DNA from: Burkholderia sp. Ax-1724 | GTDB lineage: Bacteria; Pseudomonadota; Gammaproteobacteria; Burkholderiales; Burkholderiaceae | Assembly (NCBI RefSeq): GCF_011752995.1 | Contig: NZ_VWWL01000013.1 | Coordinates: forward strand, 1 to 64,000 | DNA: 64,000 nt | Reading direction: 5' to 3' | Part shown: piece after piece, positions 46,812 to 58,134 of the stretch | Layout: every line of letters starts with the position of its first letter | How positions within the stretch are numbered: the stretch's first letter is position 1 | Notes under the pieces: generated by a model | Told to the model about the DNA's origin: nothing | The model's database searches: none | What the model saw: only the letters and a program-made list of their open reading frames with translations | Made by a program: the position numbers and the translations under genes

Positions 46812-49136
46812 TCAGTACGCCTTCGCCATGCCGCTCGTCTGCGCATCGCCCAGGCCGCGCGCGTATGCGCTCGCGCCGACCGGCCGGCTATACAGATAGC
46901 CCTGCTGCTTGTCGCAATCGATCGCGCGCAGAAACGCCGCCTGCTCGGCGGTCTCGACGCCTTCCGCCGTCACGTTCATGCCGAGCGAGTGCGCCATCGC
47001 CACAACAGCCTGCGTGATCGCGATCGAGTCGCGATGGTCGGGCAGCCCCGCGACGAACGAGCGGTCGATCTTCAGGTTATGCAGCGGAAAGCGCTTCAGA
47101 TAGGACAGCGACGAATAGCCGGTACCGAAATCGTCGACCGAAATGCGCACGCCCATCGTGCTCAGTGCGCTCAGCATCGGCAGCACGGTGTCGCTGTCGC
47201 TCATCAGCAGCCGCTCGGTGATCTCGAGTTCGAGCGCGGTGGGCTCGAGCCCCGACTGCGCGAGACAGCGCTCGATGCGCTCGAGCAGGCCGTCGTTGAA
47301 TTGCCGCGGCGACAGGTTCACCGCGACGATCAGATGCGGCGCGAGCGTGCGCCGCCATTGCGCGACCTGCTCGCAGGCCCGCTGGAGCACCCAGTCGCCG
47401 ATCTCGCCGATCAGCCCCGCGTCCTCCGCGACCGGAATGAATTCGCCCGGCGACACGTTGCCGAGCTCGCCGTTGTACCAGCGCAAAAGCGCCTCGGCGC
47501 CGATCGTGCGGCCGTCCTGGCTATCGACGATCGGCTGGTACACGAGGCTCAGCTCGTCGGCGGCGAGCGCGCGGCGCAGCGACTGCTCGATCGTGAAGCG
47601 CCGCTGCAGATGCCGGTTCAGCTCGGCGGTGAAGAACTGGAAGTTGTTGCGGCCGCGCTGCTTCGCGTGATACATCGCCGAGTCGGCGTTGCGCATCAGC
47701 GTCGCGACGTCCTGGCCGTCCTCGGGAAAGAGACTGATGCCGATCGACGCACCGAGGTAGTACTCGTTGCCGGCCACCGCGAACGGCACCGCGATCATGT
47801 CGAGAATCCGGTGCGCGAGGGCGATCAGCTCGCTCGTGTCGCCATACGCGCTGACGACGATCACGAATTCGTCACCGCCGACGCGCGCGAGCGTGTCGCC
47901 GCGTCCGACGCAGGCCGACAGCCGCTCGGCGACGCTGCACAGCAGCGCGTCGCCGGCTTCGTGGCCGGCGGTGTCGTTGACCTTCTTGAAGCTGTCGAGA
48001 TCGACGAACAGCACCGCGACGCCCGCGGGCTCGAACGTGCCGTCGCCGCCATTGCCGTGGCCCTGCGGTTCGAACAGGTCGCGCATCCGCTCGGTCAGAT
48101 AGGCGCGGTTGTAGAGGCCCGTGAGCGAGTCGCGCGTGGCGAGAAACTTGAGCTGGCGCTGCGCCTCGCGCACCGGGCCGATGTCGGTGAACGAGATCAG
48201 CACCGAATCCGGCTCGCTCTCGCCGGGTCGCATGATCGGCACGACGTTTTCGGTGATCCACACGACCTCGCCGCCGATCAGCTCGACGCCGATCGTCACG
48301 CCGAGCAGCGGCTTGCCGGTCGCGAAGACCTGCGTAACCGGCCGCTGCGTTTCGTGGATGAGCGAGCCGTCCTCGTTGAACGAGCGCGTCATCACGGTAT
48401 CGATGCGGCAACCGACGATCTGCGGCGTCGCGCGCAGCATGCGCTGCGCGCTCGGATTGCAGGCGAGCACGATGCCCGCGCGCGACTGCACGACGATGCC
48501 CTCGCTCAGATGATCGACGACGAGCCGGTGCCGCTCCTCGCTGCGCGCGAGACGCTGCGCCATCGCGTCCTGATGGACCGCGAGGCCGACGCTGCCGCCG
48601 ATATCGTGCAGCATCGCCTCTTCTTCGGGAGTGGGACGCCGCCTCGTGCGGTAATAGACCGCGAACGCGCCGAGCACGACACCGGCGTCGTTTTCGAACG
48701 GCACGGACCAGCACGCGCGCAGACCGTACGGCCGGGCGAGATGGCAGAAGCCTTCCCAGAGCGGGTCGGTTTCGATGTCGTCGACGACGACGAGACGCCG
48801 GCCGTACATCGCGGTGCCGCACGAACCGACCCGCGGGCCGATCGCGATGCCGTTGACCGCCGCGCTGTACGCGGGCGGCAGCGACGGTGCGCCGCCGACG
48901 CGCATGTGCACGCCGTCGGCGTCGAGCAGCAGGATCGAGCAGGACGCGCCTTCGCCGAGCAGCGCCTCGGCGCGGCGGCATACCTCGTCGAGCAGTTCCG
49001 GCAACGGCGTGTTGCACGTGATGAGCCGCAATACGCTGCGCTCCGAGGCGAGCAGTTCCTCGGCTCGCTCGGCCCGGTAGCGGGAGCCCTCTGGAGAGGC
49101 TGCCGTCGTGCCACGTGATGTCGCTTCGCAAATCAT
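46812..49136 (-). CDS. GAF-PAS-GGDEF-EAL cyclic di-GMP protein
   Basis: 774 residues, cytoplasmic. A GAF domain comes first (residues ~50-185), then PAS (HLSEGIVVQSRAGIVLACNPSAQRM). A GGDEF domain follows, with an intact VGGDEFVIVV, and an EAL domain with GAEALLRWYN, ITERLL, DDFGTGYSSL, LKIDRSFV and AEGVET. All the usual metal and catalytic residues of EAL are visible, so both synthesis and breakdown of c-di-GMP are possible. The allosteric I-site is degenerate: GRGD where RxxD is expected, so product inhibition may be lost. Start ATG at 49136 (MICEATSRG); an in-frame start at 49184 is less likely. Confidence 0.93.
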   Translation of the reverse strand: MICEATSRGTTAASPEGSRYRAERAEELLASERSVLRLITCNTPLPELLDEVCRRAEALLGEGASCSILLLDADGVHMRVGGAPSLPPAYSAAVNGIAIGPRVGSCGTAMYGRRLVVVDDIETDPLWEGFCHLARPYGLRACWSVPFENDAGVVLGAFAVYYRTRRRPTPEEEAMLHDIGGSVGLAVHQDAMAQRLARSEERHRLVVDHLSEGIVVQSRAGIVLACNPSAQRMLRATPQIVGCRIDTVMTRSFNEDGSLIHETQRPVTQVFATGKPLLGVTIGVELIGGEVVWITENVVPIMRPGESEPDSVLISFTDIGPVREAQRQLKFLATRDSLTGLYNRAYLTERMRDLFEPQGHGNGGDGTFEPAGVAVLFVDLDSFKKVNDTAGHEAGDALLCSVAERLSACVGRGDTLARVGGDEFVIVVSAYGDTSELIALAHRILDMIAVPFAVAGNEYYLGASIGISLFPEDGQDVATLMRNADSAMYHAKQRGRNNFQFFTAELNRHLQRRFTIEQSLRRALAADELSLVYQPIVDSQDGRTIGAEALLRWYNGELGNVSPGEFIPVAEDAGLIGEIGDWVLQRACEQVAQWRRTLAPHLIVAVNLSPRQFNDGLLERIERCLAQSGLEPTALELEITERLLMSDSDTVLPMLSALSTMGVRISVDDFGTGYSSLSYLKRFPLHNLKIDRSFVAGLPDHRDSIAITQAVVAMAHSLGMNVTAEGVETAEQAAFLRAIDCDKQQGYLYSRPVGASAYARGLGDAQTSGMAKAY

Positions 49137-49311
49137 GGTTGCGCCCCCCAACCCAACATCGGCAAATAAGTGTCCGCCGCGCACCAGGGTTTACGAGAGA
49201 CCGGTGCGAAATATCTGCAATGCGTCGCCTATGCGCGAGGCCGGGCGGGGAATGCCGGAAGCCTCGCCTATCCGGCGTGCCCGGTGTCTTCGCCGCGGTG
49301 CGCGGGCCGGT

Positions 49312-50013
49312 TCAGTTGTTGCCGCCTCCGCCACCGCCTTGCTGCCTGCCGGGTGGGCGGTTGCCGCCCCCGCCTTGGGGGCCTTGTGGACCGCCGCCGC
49401 CCTGTGGGCCGCCGGGTGGACGGCCGCCTGCGTTGCCCGGTGGCGAGCCACCCGGCGGTCGTCCGCCTGCATTGCCCGGTGGCGGTCCACCCGGTGGTCG
49501 TCCGCCTGCATTGCCCGGTGGCGGGCCACCCGGTGGTCGTCCGCCTGCATTGCCCGGTGGCGGGCCGCCCGGTCCAGCATGCCACGGCGGCCGCCGCACT
49601 GTCGGCGGCGGATGGTGAGCCCAGCGCGACTGCTGGCTGTACCAGGGCCGGCTGCGGTAATAGTTGCCCCAGTAATCGGCGATCGCAAAGCCCACAATCG
49701 GCAGGCCGATCACGGTGCCGTAGTTCACCAACGGCACATTGCCGCCCTGATACGGCACACTGAGCCGCGCTGCAAAGACCCAGCCGCGCAGATTCGGCGC
49801 GGCGACATCGCACCAGTGGAAGTTGCCGAGGCAGCCCATGACCGTAAGCGGAACGCCGGCCGGCAATTGCGTGACGATCGGATAATCGGCCGCGGGGCCG
49901 GCGTGCACGTTGACCCGGCTCGTCGTGTAGGCCTGCGACTGCGCGCTCGCCACGACCGGCAACGCCAGCAGGCCCGCCGCCACCGACAGGCCCAGAACGA
50001 ATCGTTGTGTCAT
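49312..50013 (-). CDS. Secreted SH3-domain protein with Pro/Gly repeats
   Basis: 233 residues. A signal peptide (LGLSVAAGLLALPVVASA) is followed by a bacterial SH3 domain (TTSRVNVHAGPAADYPIVTQLPAGVPLTVMGC...GWVFAARL), residues ~30-90. A short aromatic segment (YWGNYYRSRPWYSQQSRWAHHPPP) comes next, then four tandem copies of GNAGGRPPGGPPP and a Gly/Gln-rich tail. Bacterial SH3 domains often bind cell wall peptides, so it is probably periplasmic. Start ATG at 50013; monocistronic. Confidence 0.85.
   Translation of the reverse strand: MTQRFVLGLSVAAGLLALPVVASAQSQAYTTSRVNVHAGPAADYPIVTQLPAGVPLTVMGCLGNFHWCDVAAPNLRGWVFAARLSVPYQGGNVPLVNYGTVIGLPIVGFAIADYWGNYYRSRPWYSQQSRWAHHPPPTVRRPPWHAGPGGPPPGNAGGRPPGGPPPGNAGGRPPGGPPPGNAGGRPPGGSPPGNAGGRPPGGPQGGGGPQGPQGGGGNRPPGRQQGGGGGGNN
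49420..49575. repeat. 39-bp tandem repeat in the SH3 gene
   Basis: Four copies of a 39-base (13-codon) unit encoding GNAGGRPPGG-PPP, with one copy reading SPP. The in-frame length means copy number can change without frameshift. Confidence 0.75.
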
Positions 50014-50587
50014 TCCTGTTCCTTCCCCCAGTCTGGACGGCCGCTTCCCGCCAGCCGCCCTATATGCCCCTACTTATATATAGACGTTGCACCCGTCGTA
50101 TGACAATGGCGCGGCGCCCGGTCCCGGCGGCAACGCTTCGCCCGCACGCCTCGCGAGGCGGCACGCGGCGCGTCGATCCGCGAGGCCGCCGCGCAATCGA
50201 CGCTCGACGGCACCGTGGGCCAACTGTACTGGAAAGCACCCAGGCAAGTCACCCGTCGCCAGGCGTTTTCCGACGACGGCGGCGGCAAATGGCTATCACA
50301 GCATGGAAGCGGACCTGAAATGGGCCTGTATCAACCCTGAAGTGGCCCTGCAGCGGCCCCTCGATTTCGCCCGACCTGCTCCCGGATCGTTCCGGAACCG
50401 CTCCCGGCCTGTACCCCGAATCGCATCCGAATCGCCTTCCGAATCGCCCTCCCAACCGCACCCGGCCCGCGCCCCACAACATGTTCGATATCTTCGAACG
50501 AGTGCATCGAGGAAGTGGTACGGCAAGCGCGTCCGCGACGCGCATTATCACTCCTACCAACCCCTCACACTGTTTCGGAGAAATGAA
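50014..50587 (+). other. Region upstream of the SDR gene
   Basis: 574 bases without a convincing gene. It holds an inverted repeat GTTCGA-TATCT-TCGAAC at 50483-50499 and three copies of CCGAATCGC-like units around 50416-50450. Either could be an operator; no promoter pair was clear. Confidence 0.4.
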
Positions 50588-51337
50588 ATGACCCGCTTCC
50601 AGAACACCTCGATTCTCGTCACCGGCGGCAGCAGCGGCATCGGCTTCGCGGCCTCGCAAGCGTTCGCCCGCGAAGGCGCTCGCGTCGTCATCACCGGCCG
50701 CGACGCCGCCGCGCTCGACACCGCCAAAAACGCGCTCGGCGAACGGGCGATCGCGATCCGCAACGACGCGGGCTCGCTCGCGGCGGCGCGCGAACTGGCC
50801 GCCGCACTCGACGCGCAAGGCGTGCGGCTCGACGCCGTCTTCATCAACGCGGGCAGCGCGAAATTCGCGCCGTTCGCGGACGTCGACGAAGCGCTGTGGG
50901 ACTCAAGCTTCGACACCAACGTCAAGGGCGCGTACTTCCAGATCCAGGCGCTGCTGCCGCTGCTGAACCGGGGTGCGTCGATCGTCATCAACGGTTCGAT
51001 CAACGCACATATCGGCATGCCGGGCTCGTCCGTGTATGCGGCGAGCAAGGCCGCGCTGATTTCGCTCGCGAAGACGCTATCGGCGGAGTTGCTGCCGCGC
51101 GGCGTACGTGTGAACGTGGTGAGCCCTGGGCCGGTGCGCACGCCGCTCTACGGCAAGCTCGGCCTCGACGCGGCCGCGCTCGAGGCCACCGCCGCGCAGA
51201 TCGTCGGCCAGGTGCCGCTCGGCCGCTTCGGCACGCCCGAGGAAATCGCCGCGACCGTGCTGCATCTGGCCGCGCCGGAGTCGGCGTTCATCGTCGGCAG
51301 CGAGATCATTGTCGATGGCGGGATGAGTCAGCTTTGA
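50588..51337 (+). CDS. Short-chain dehydrogenase/reductase
   Basis: Classical NAD(P)-dependent SDR of 249 residues. It has TGGSSGIG (cofactor), NAG in FINAGSAKF, the catalytic Ser in NGSINAH and YxxxK in VYAASK. A typical SDR C-terminus follows (EEIAATVLHLAAPESAFIVGSEIIVDGGMSQL). The substrate cannot be read. A HTH regulator lies downstream on the other strand. Start ATG with GGAG upstream. Confidence 0.92.
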   Translation: MTRFQNTSILVTGGSSGIGFAASQAFAREGARVVITGRDAAALDTAKNALGERAIAIRNDAGSLAAARELAAALDAQGVRLDAVFINAGSAKFAPFADVDEALWDSSFDTNVKGAYFQIQALLPLLNRGASIVINGSINAHIGMPGSSVYAASKAALISLAKTLSAELLPRGVRVNVVSPGPVRTPLYGKLGLDAAALEATAAQIVGQVPLGRFGTPEEIAATVLHLAAPESAFIVGSEIIVDGGMSQL

Positions 51338-51370
51338 GTGGGCTTTGATCCGGCGCGCGGGGACGCGCCG

Positions 51371-51440
51371 GGTCGCATCAGGTCATACCAGGCCATACTG
51401 GATCGCACTGAGTCGTACCAGGTCACACTGGGTCGCACCA
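51371..51440. repeat. Degenerate 10-bp tandem repeats
   Basis: Seven units of 10 bases following the pattern GGTCRYACYR, between the SDR and HTH genes. Units differ by one to three bases. Confidence 0.6.
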
Positions 51441-51454
51441 AACCGTGAAACATA

Positions 51455-51808
51455 TCAATGCAGGCTCGGCGGCCGAGGCGCGTCGTCCTCGGCGGCGGCA
51501 CCGCCGTCGTCCGCATCCCTGCTGTCGGCATCGCCGCCCTCACCCTCTGCGTCGCCGAACAACTGCGCGCACAAGCCCTCGCCCGACTCGCTCAGACACG
51601 CTGTGCCCGTGCCGTCCTCGTTGAACGCGGTATCGACGAGACCGCCGCCCGACAGCGCGGTCAGGTGGCGCCGCAAACTGCTCATCGGCACGTCGGCCTG
51701 CTTCGACAGCTTCGCGAGCGACCACGCGCGCCCCGGCGTTTCCCGGTGCGCGCGCCATAGCTGCGCGAGTATCGCGGCGAGCTGCGGGTCGATATCGTCA
51801 TCATCCAT
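51455..51808 (-). CDS. Winged-helix transcription regulator
   Basis: 117 residues. A winged-helix fold is suggested by WSLAKLSKQADVPMSSLRRHLTALSGGGLVDTAFNEDGTGTACLSESG, similar to ArsR/MarR-like regulators. An acidic, disordered C-terminal tail follows. It converges with the SDR gene and may control that region or the MocR gene upstream, but no site is visible. Confidence 0.72.
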   Translation of the reverse strand: MDDDDIDPQLAAILAQLWRAHRETPGRAWSLAKLSKQADVPMSSLRRHLTALSGGGLVDTAFNEDGTGTACLSESGEGLCAQLFGDAEGEGGDADSRDADDGGAAAEDDAPRPPSLH

Positions 51809-51902
51809 GCGTGTCTCCTTCGTGGGTCGTTCGTAAGTCGTTCCTGGGTCGCCCGATTCGCGGGCCGGTCGTTCGCCACGCTCGCGATCCTGCCGCGCGC
51901 GC

Positions 51903-53351
51903 TCAGCTCATCCCCGCCACCAGTTCCCCCAGCGTCTTCAACGCCGCCTCGGCCTGCGCGGTCCACGGGTAGCTGTAGTTGAGCCGGATGAAGTGGCGAA
52001 AATCGTTGCGCGTCGAAAACATCATCCCCGGCCCCACCGTGATGCCGCGCGCGAGCGCGGCCTGATAGAGCCGCATCGAATCGATCCGGCCCGGCAGTTC
52101 GACCCACAGCACGTAGCCGCCCTGCGGCGCCGACACGCGCGTGCCAGCCGGAAAGAAGCGCAGCACGAGCGCCGTCATGATGCGCGCCTGCTGCCGGTAC
52201 ACCTTGCGCACGTGCCGCAGATGCCGGTCGTAGCCGTCGTGACGCAGATAATCGGCGACCGCGACCTGCGGCACCGACGGCGTCGTCAGCGTGTTCAGGA
52301 ACTTGAGCTTCTCGACCTGCGCGCGATAACGCCCCGGCAGCGCCCAGCCGATCCGGTACGACGCGGTCAGGCTCTTCGAAAACGACGCGCAGTGCAGCAC
52401 GAGCCCTTTCGTGTCGAAAGTCTTCAGCGTGGAAGGCCGCGTGTCTCCGAAATACAGTTCCTGGTAGACGTCGTTCTCGATCGCGGGAATCTCGTGCGCA
52501 GCCAGCAGTTCGACCAGTTGCCGCTTGCGCTCGTCGGACATGCAAAAGCCGAGCGGATTCTGGAAGTTCGGCATCACCATGCAGGCGGCGATCTTCTGCC
52601 GCCCGATCGCCTTGGCAAGTGCGTCGAGGTCGATGCCGTCGAGCGGATGCGTGGCGATTTCGAGCGCGCGCATGCCGAGGCGCTCGATCGCATGCAGCAT
52701 CGCGTAGTAGGTCGGCGATTCGACCGCGACCGTGTCGCCCGGCTTCGCGACCGCCTGCAGGCTCAGGTTGATCGCCTCGGTCGCGCCGAGCGTGATGACG
52801 ATCTCGCCCGGATCGACCGGCAGGCCGTTTTCCGCGTAGCGCCGCGCGATTTGCCGGATCAGCTCGGGATTTCCCGGCGGCAGATCGTCGATCAGGTTCC
52901 AGCTCGCGTGACGGCGCGCGATCGCGTTCGCGTACTGGTTGATGCGCCGCCACGGAAACAGCGACGGGTCCGGATACGGCGAGCCGAACGGCACGGCGTC
53001 GTGCGCGCGGATGCTGCGCAGCGTCGACAGCACGAGGCGGCTCACGTCCACCGTGGCGGGCACCGGCGCGGACGCCGCGGACTTGCGGCCCGCGCGCGCC
53101 GCGGTGGACGACGCGGCCGGCGCCACCGCAAGCGCCTTCGCCGCCGCGTCGCGCACGAAATAGCCGGACTGCGGCCGCGTCTCGACGATGCCGCGGCTCT
53201 CCAGCAACGCATACGCGTGCAGCACGGTCTTGATGCTGACGCCGTGCTGCTGGCTCGCCTGGCGCACCGAGGCAATCCGCTCGCCGGCCGCGAACACGCC
53301 ACGGCGCACGGCTTCGGTGATTTCGTCGGCGAGTTTTTCGTAGAGCTTCAA
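51903..53351 (-). CDS. MocR-type (GntR/aminotransferase) transcription regulator
   Basis: About 482 residues. An N-terminal GntR winged helix (LADEITEAVRRGVFAAGERIASVRQASQQHGVSIKTVLHAYALLESRGIVETRPQSGYFV) is joined to a PLP-dependent aminotransferase-like domain. That domain has MPNFQNPLGFCMS, and the PLP lysine is in SFSKSLTASYRIGWALPG. Members sense amino acids or vitamins. The start is unclear: TTG at 53351 is used here, since no ATG exists nearby in frame. It is divergent from the molybdopterin oxidoreductase and may control it. Confidence 0.85.
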   Translation of the reverse strand: MKLYEKLADEITEAVRRGVFAAGERIASVRQASQQHGVSIKTVLHAYALLESRGIVETRPQSGYFVRDAAAKALAVAPAASSTAARAGRKSAASAPVPATVDVSRLVLSTLRSIRAHDAVPFGSPYPDPSLFPWRRINQYANAIARRHASWNLIDDLPPGNPELIRQIARRYAENGLPVDPGEIVITLGATEAINLSLQAVAKPGDTVAVESPTYYAMLHAIERLGMRALEIATHPLDGIDLDALAKAIGRQKIAACMVMPNFQNPLGFCMSDERKRQLVELLAAHEIPAIENDVYQELYFGDTRPSTLKTFDTKGLVLHCASFSKSLTASYRIGWALPGRYRAQVEKLKFLNTLTTPSVPQVAVADYLRHDGYDRHLRHVRKVYRQQARIMTALVLRFFPAGTRVSAPQGGYVLWVELPGRIDSMRLYQAALARGITVGPGMMFSTRNDFRHFIRLNYSYPWTAQAEAALKTLGELVAGMS

Positions 53352-53552
53352 GGGGGTTACGGTGGAGTCGAAGGGGTCGCGGGCTTGCGAGGCTCGAAGG
53401 GCCGGGAAAGCACCGGCACGCGCACCGCGATCAGGCTTGCGCAACTGTACTCCTATTCTTTCCGATTTTCTGTATCCGACGCCTTCAGGGGAACACAGTA
53501 CGCTTGCGACTATCGGCCCGAAAAGCCCCCAAGCCTGCTCCATCGCCCCGTC

Positions 53553-55877
<2,325 letters not shown>

Positions 55878-55919
55878 CGTGTGCCGTTTGAGGTTCGGGG
55901 TGCGTGGTCTGCGCGCGCG

Positions 55920-56423
55920 TCAGGCTGTCTTCTTCGTCAGATCGCGATGGGTCAGATAAAGCCGCAGGTCGAATTCGATCTGCGGGTAGCCCGGTTGCAT
56001 GAACTCGCACAGACGATAAAACGCCTTGTTGTGATCGCTCTCCTTCAGATGAGCGAGTTCGTGCACGACGATCATCTTCAGAAATTCCGGCGCCGTCGAT
56101 TTGAATAGCGACGCGATGCGGATTTCCTTCTTCGCCTTCAGCTTGCCGCCCTGCACGCGCGAAATGCTCGTGTGCAGACCCAATGCGTGCCGTACGACGT
56201 CGAGCTTGCTGTCGTAGGTGACCTTGTCGATCTGCTCGGCGCTGCGCAGATGTTCGCGTTTCAGTTCGGCGCAATACGCGTAGAGCGCGCGATCGGTCTG
56301 CACGTCGTGCGTGTTCGGATATTTCCGCGCGAGGTAGGCGCCGAGCTGATCGGCGGCGATCAGGGTTCTGACCTTCTCCTGTAGAGGCGCGGGGTAGCCG
56401 GTCAGGTATTTGAGCGGGAGCAT
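55920..56423 (-). CDS. YgjP-like M48 metal-dependent hydrolase
   Basis: 167 residues with the zinc motif HELAHLKESDHNKAFY and an N-terminal DUF45 pattern (LKYLTGYPAPLQEKVRTLI, RIASLFKSTAPEFLKMIVV). Members are predicted metallopeptidases of unknown target. It converges with the molybdopterin gene and is the last gene before the second hcp island. Confidence 0.85.
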   Translation of the reverse strand: MLPLKYLTGYPAPLQEKVRTLIAADQLGAYLARKYPNTHDVQTDRALYAYCAELKREHLRSAEQIDKVTYDSKLDVVRHALGLHTSISRVQGGKLKAKKEIRIASLFKSTAPEFLKMIVVHELAHLKESDHNKAFYRLCEFMQPGYPQIEFDLRLYLTHRDLTKKTA

Positions 56424-56685
56424 GAAAGAGGACGGGTTTTTGTCGGATGGATATTATGCGGGGTTCAGTTTGTTGGCGAGGTTGAGATTTGTCAGGCGCC
56501 GACTAGACTCCGCACGACGTGGTGAGCCAAGCTGTCAACGACGCACCAACCGTGTGCGCCTAGAAGGATAGCGGTATCGGTAACGCGTGATGGATAGATA
56601 TTGCTATCGGCAGAATTGATCACGGGAGTAATAGCCGATCAAAATTGAAGCCGTCTATTACCGCTCCGCCCCACTTGAACAAAGG
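56424..56685 (+). other. AT-richer border of the second hcp island
   Basis: 262 bases with no gene and a drop in GC. The stretch just before 56686 reads as decayed coding sequence with stops in all frames. It is the left border of the island. Confidence 0.4.
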
Positions 56686-57273
56686 TTAGTCCGCTTCCGC
56701 GCCCTGATAGTGGATTTGCCCGAACATCAGGCCAGCGCCAATGGAATCTGTCAGCCCTTCCATACGGCCCTGTGTTTTGATAAAAACTGGGGCGGACATA
56801 ATCGCTTGCCGCAGAAACGTACCGCCCGCCCACGGGACCATTGCAGCTTTCATTAGCTCCAGATTGATTCCTGCAAGTAGATATGATCCGCTCCAGCCCG
56901 CAAGATAACCAGCGGACCAATCCAGATAAATGATACCTCCCTCAAAATTTTGGGCTTCCAACTCGTCACCATGAAACGTCTCTGTCATGTACACAGTCCC
57001 ATTACTATCAAAACCCTTTGCAGAACCACTTCCCCCTATACCATGTCCCCGGATTGAGATTTTCGGCAATTCGAGCTTCTGCAATTTCAGCCATTTAAGA
57101 ATAGGAATCGAGAGACCTATTCCCACTCCCGAATATTCAAATTTCCGAGGTGGTCCACTCGGCGGATCGACAACAATAACGCCTCCTGATGCAAGAAGAA
57201 GATCGACATTCAAGCTGCCACCTGCCCCAGTTTTATAACGCCATTGACTCTCACGCAACGACTTGATCCACAT
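56686..57273 (-). CDS. Hypothetical Gly-rich membrane-interacting protein of the hcp operon
   Basis: 195 residues. Segments rich in Gly and hydrophobic residues, such as YSGVGIGLSIPILKWLKL, GGIIYLDWSAGYLAGWSGSYLLAGINLELMKAAMVPW and SIGAGLMFGQIHYQG, suggest insertion into membranes or a beta/lipocalin-like fold. No family recognised. The ATG is two bases after the DUF3592 stop, so it is translationally coupled to hcp and DUF3592. By position it is a candidate T6SS cargo effector; that is inference only. Confidence 0.68.
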   Translation of the reverse strand: MWIKSLRESQWRYKTGAGGSLNVDLLLASGGVIVVDPPSGPPRKFEYSGVGIGLSIPILKWLKLQKLELPKISIRGHGIGGSGSAKGFDSNGTVYMTETFHGDELEAQNFEGGIIYLDWSAGYLAGWSGSYLLAGINLELMKAAMVPWAGGTFLRQAIMSAPVFIKTQGRMEGLTDSIGAGLMFGQIHYQGAEAD

Positions 57274-57275
57274 AA

Positions 57276-57659
57276 TTACCCATACCTCCCCCTGAATGGC
57301 TCTCCTGTCCAGCCTGCATAAAGAAATGCAATTGCAAGGACAGCCAACATAAATTCTTCAAACCAAATTCCGTAGAAGTCGTCAATTCGTGCGGTTTCTC
57401 TTGGCATAAGCGGGTCGTAGCGAACCAGAACGGAATCACCAACATCCGCAGAAATAAAGCTTGCCGGAAACGTTATCTGCTTGCCGCGTTGCGTCACAAA
57501 AGCAATCTCGGGATGACGTTCACCATGGTTTAGCCGGATAACCTTGCCCAAGGTTGTAGTAGATGTCCGAATAAAATCCAGATTCGACTTGACTTCCGAT
57601 ATCGCCCCAATCAATAGAGCAAGACCAATGATCAGGGCAATGTAATTGCGTTTTCGCAT
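57276..57659 (-). CDS. DUF3592 domain protein of the hcp operon
   Basis: 127 residues, membrane segments at ~6-22 (YIALIIGLALLIGAISEV) and near the C-terminus (FMLAVLAIAFLYAGW). Between them is the DUF3592 beta domain (TTLGKVIRLNHGERHPEIAFVTQRGKQITF, VGDSVLVRYDPLMPRETARI). Role unknown. The ATG at 57659 begins one base after the hcp stop codon, and the next gene follows two bases after its stop. An in-frame start 22 codons earlier lies inside hcp and is rejected. Confidence 0.8.
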   Translation of the reverse strand: MRKRNYIALIIGLALLIGAISEVKSNLDFIRTSTTTLGKVIRLNHGERHPEIAFVTQRGKQITFPASFISADVGDSVLVRYDPLMPRETARIDDFYGIWFEEFMLAVLAIAFLYAGWTGEPFRGRYG

Positions 57660-57660
57660 A

Positions 57661-58134
57661 CTATTTCGCAATATTCTCTCGGATATCAAATTCAGCTGTA
57701 ACCATCCCACCGCTCCCACCGACAACGTTTTGCACCTTGTATTCCTGCTTCACTTTCGCAAACGACAGGCGAACGCGCTCCATATAATTCGTGCCCGCGA
57801 CCGACGGTTCAACCTCAATGATAACAACATCGCTCATCGTGATTTTCAGAAATTCAAACGGAATACCCCCCGCCTTACGCATCGTTAAAACTACCTGTGG
57901 AATGTGGCGGCCCGTCAGACAGTAACGCATCAGGTTAGGGCTGGCACGATCGATATGGTGTAGAAACTCAAGATCGTTAATAGTCGCCTTACCTACTCCA
58001 CCTCCAGCACCGGACATCATTGCAGATTGTTGCTCCATCTTCCAATGCCAGCCGGTCACTTCTAATTCGCCTCGGTGAAATTCATCCTGCGACTCACCTG
58101 AAATACCGTCAATCTTGACAAACATATCCGCCAT
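57661..58134 (-). CDS. hcp: Hcp family type VI secretion tube protein (copy 2)
   Basis: Tube-forming T6SS protein and carrier of small effectors, 157 residues, complete. Motifs: MADMFVKIDGISGESQD, IDRASPNL, VVLTMRKAGG...FLKITMSDVVI. The ATG at 58134 is used; nine extra codons upstream would be AT-rich leader. First of three coupled genes (hcp, DUF3592, Gly-rich protein). No tss or vgrG genes lie near. About 59 percent identical to copy 1 by hand alignment. Confidence 0.93.
   Translation of the reverse strand: MADMFVKIDGISGESQDEFHRGELEVTGWHWKMEQQSAMMSGAGGGVGKATINDLEFLHHIDRASPNLMRYCLTGRHIPQVVLTMRKAGGIPFEFLKITMSDVVIIEVEPSVAGTNYMERVRLSFAKVKQEYKVQNVVGGSGGMVTAEFDIRENIAK

Noticed and set aside
51993..53552. 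Long frame running into the molybdopterin gene from inside the MocR gene
   Set aside because: The first 520 codons are antisense to the MocR-type gene; the real protein starts at 53553 with a typical family N-terminus.
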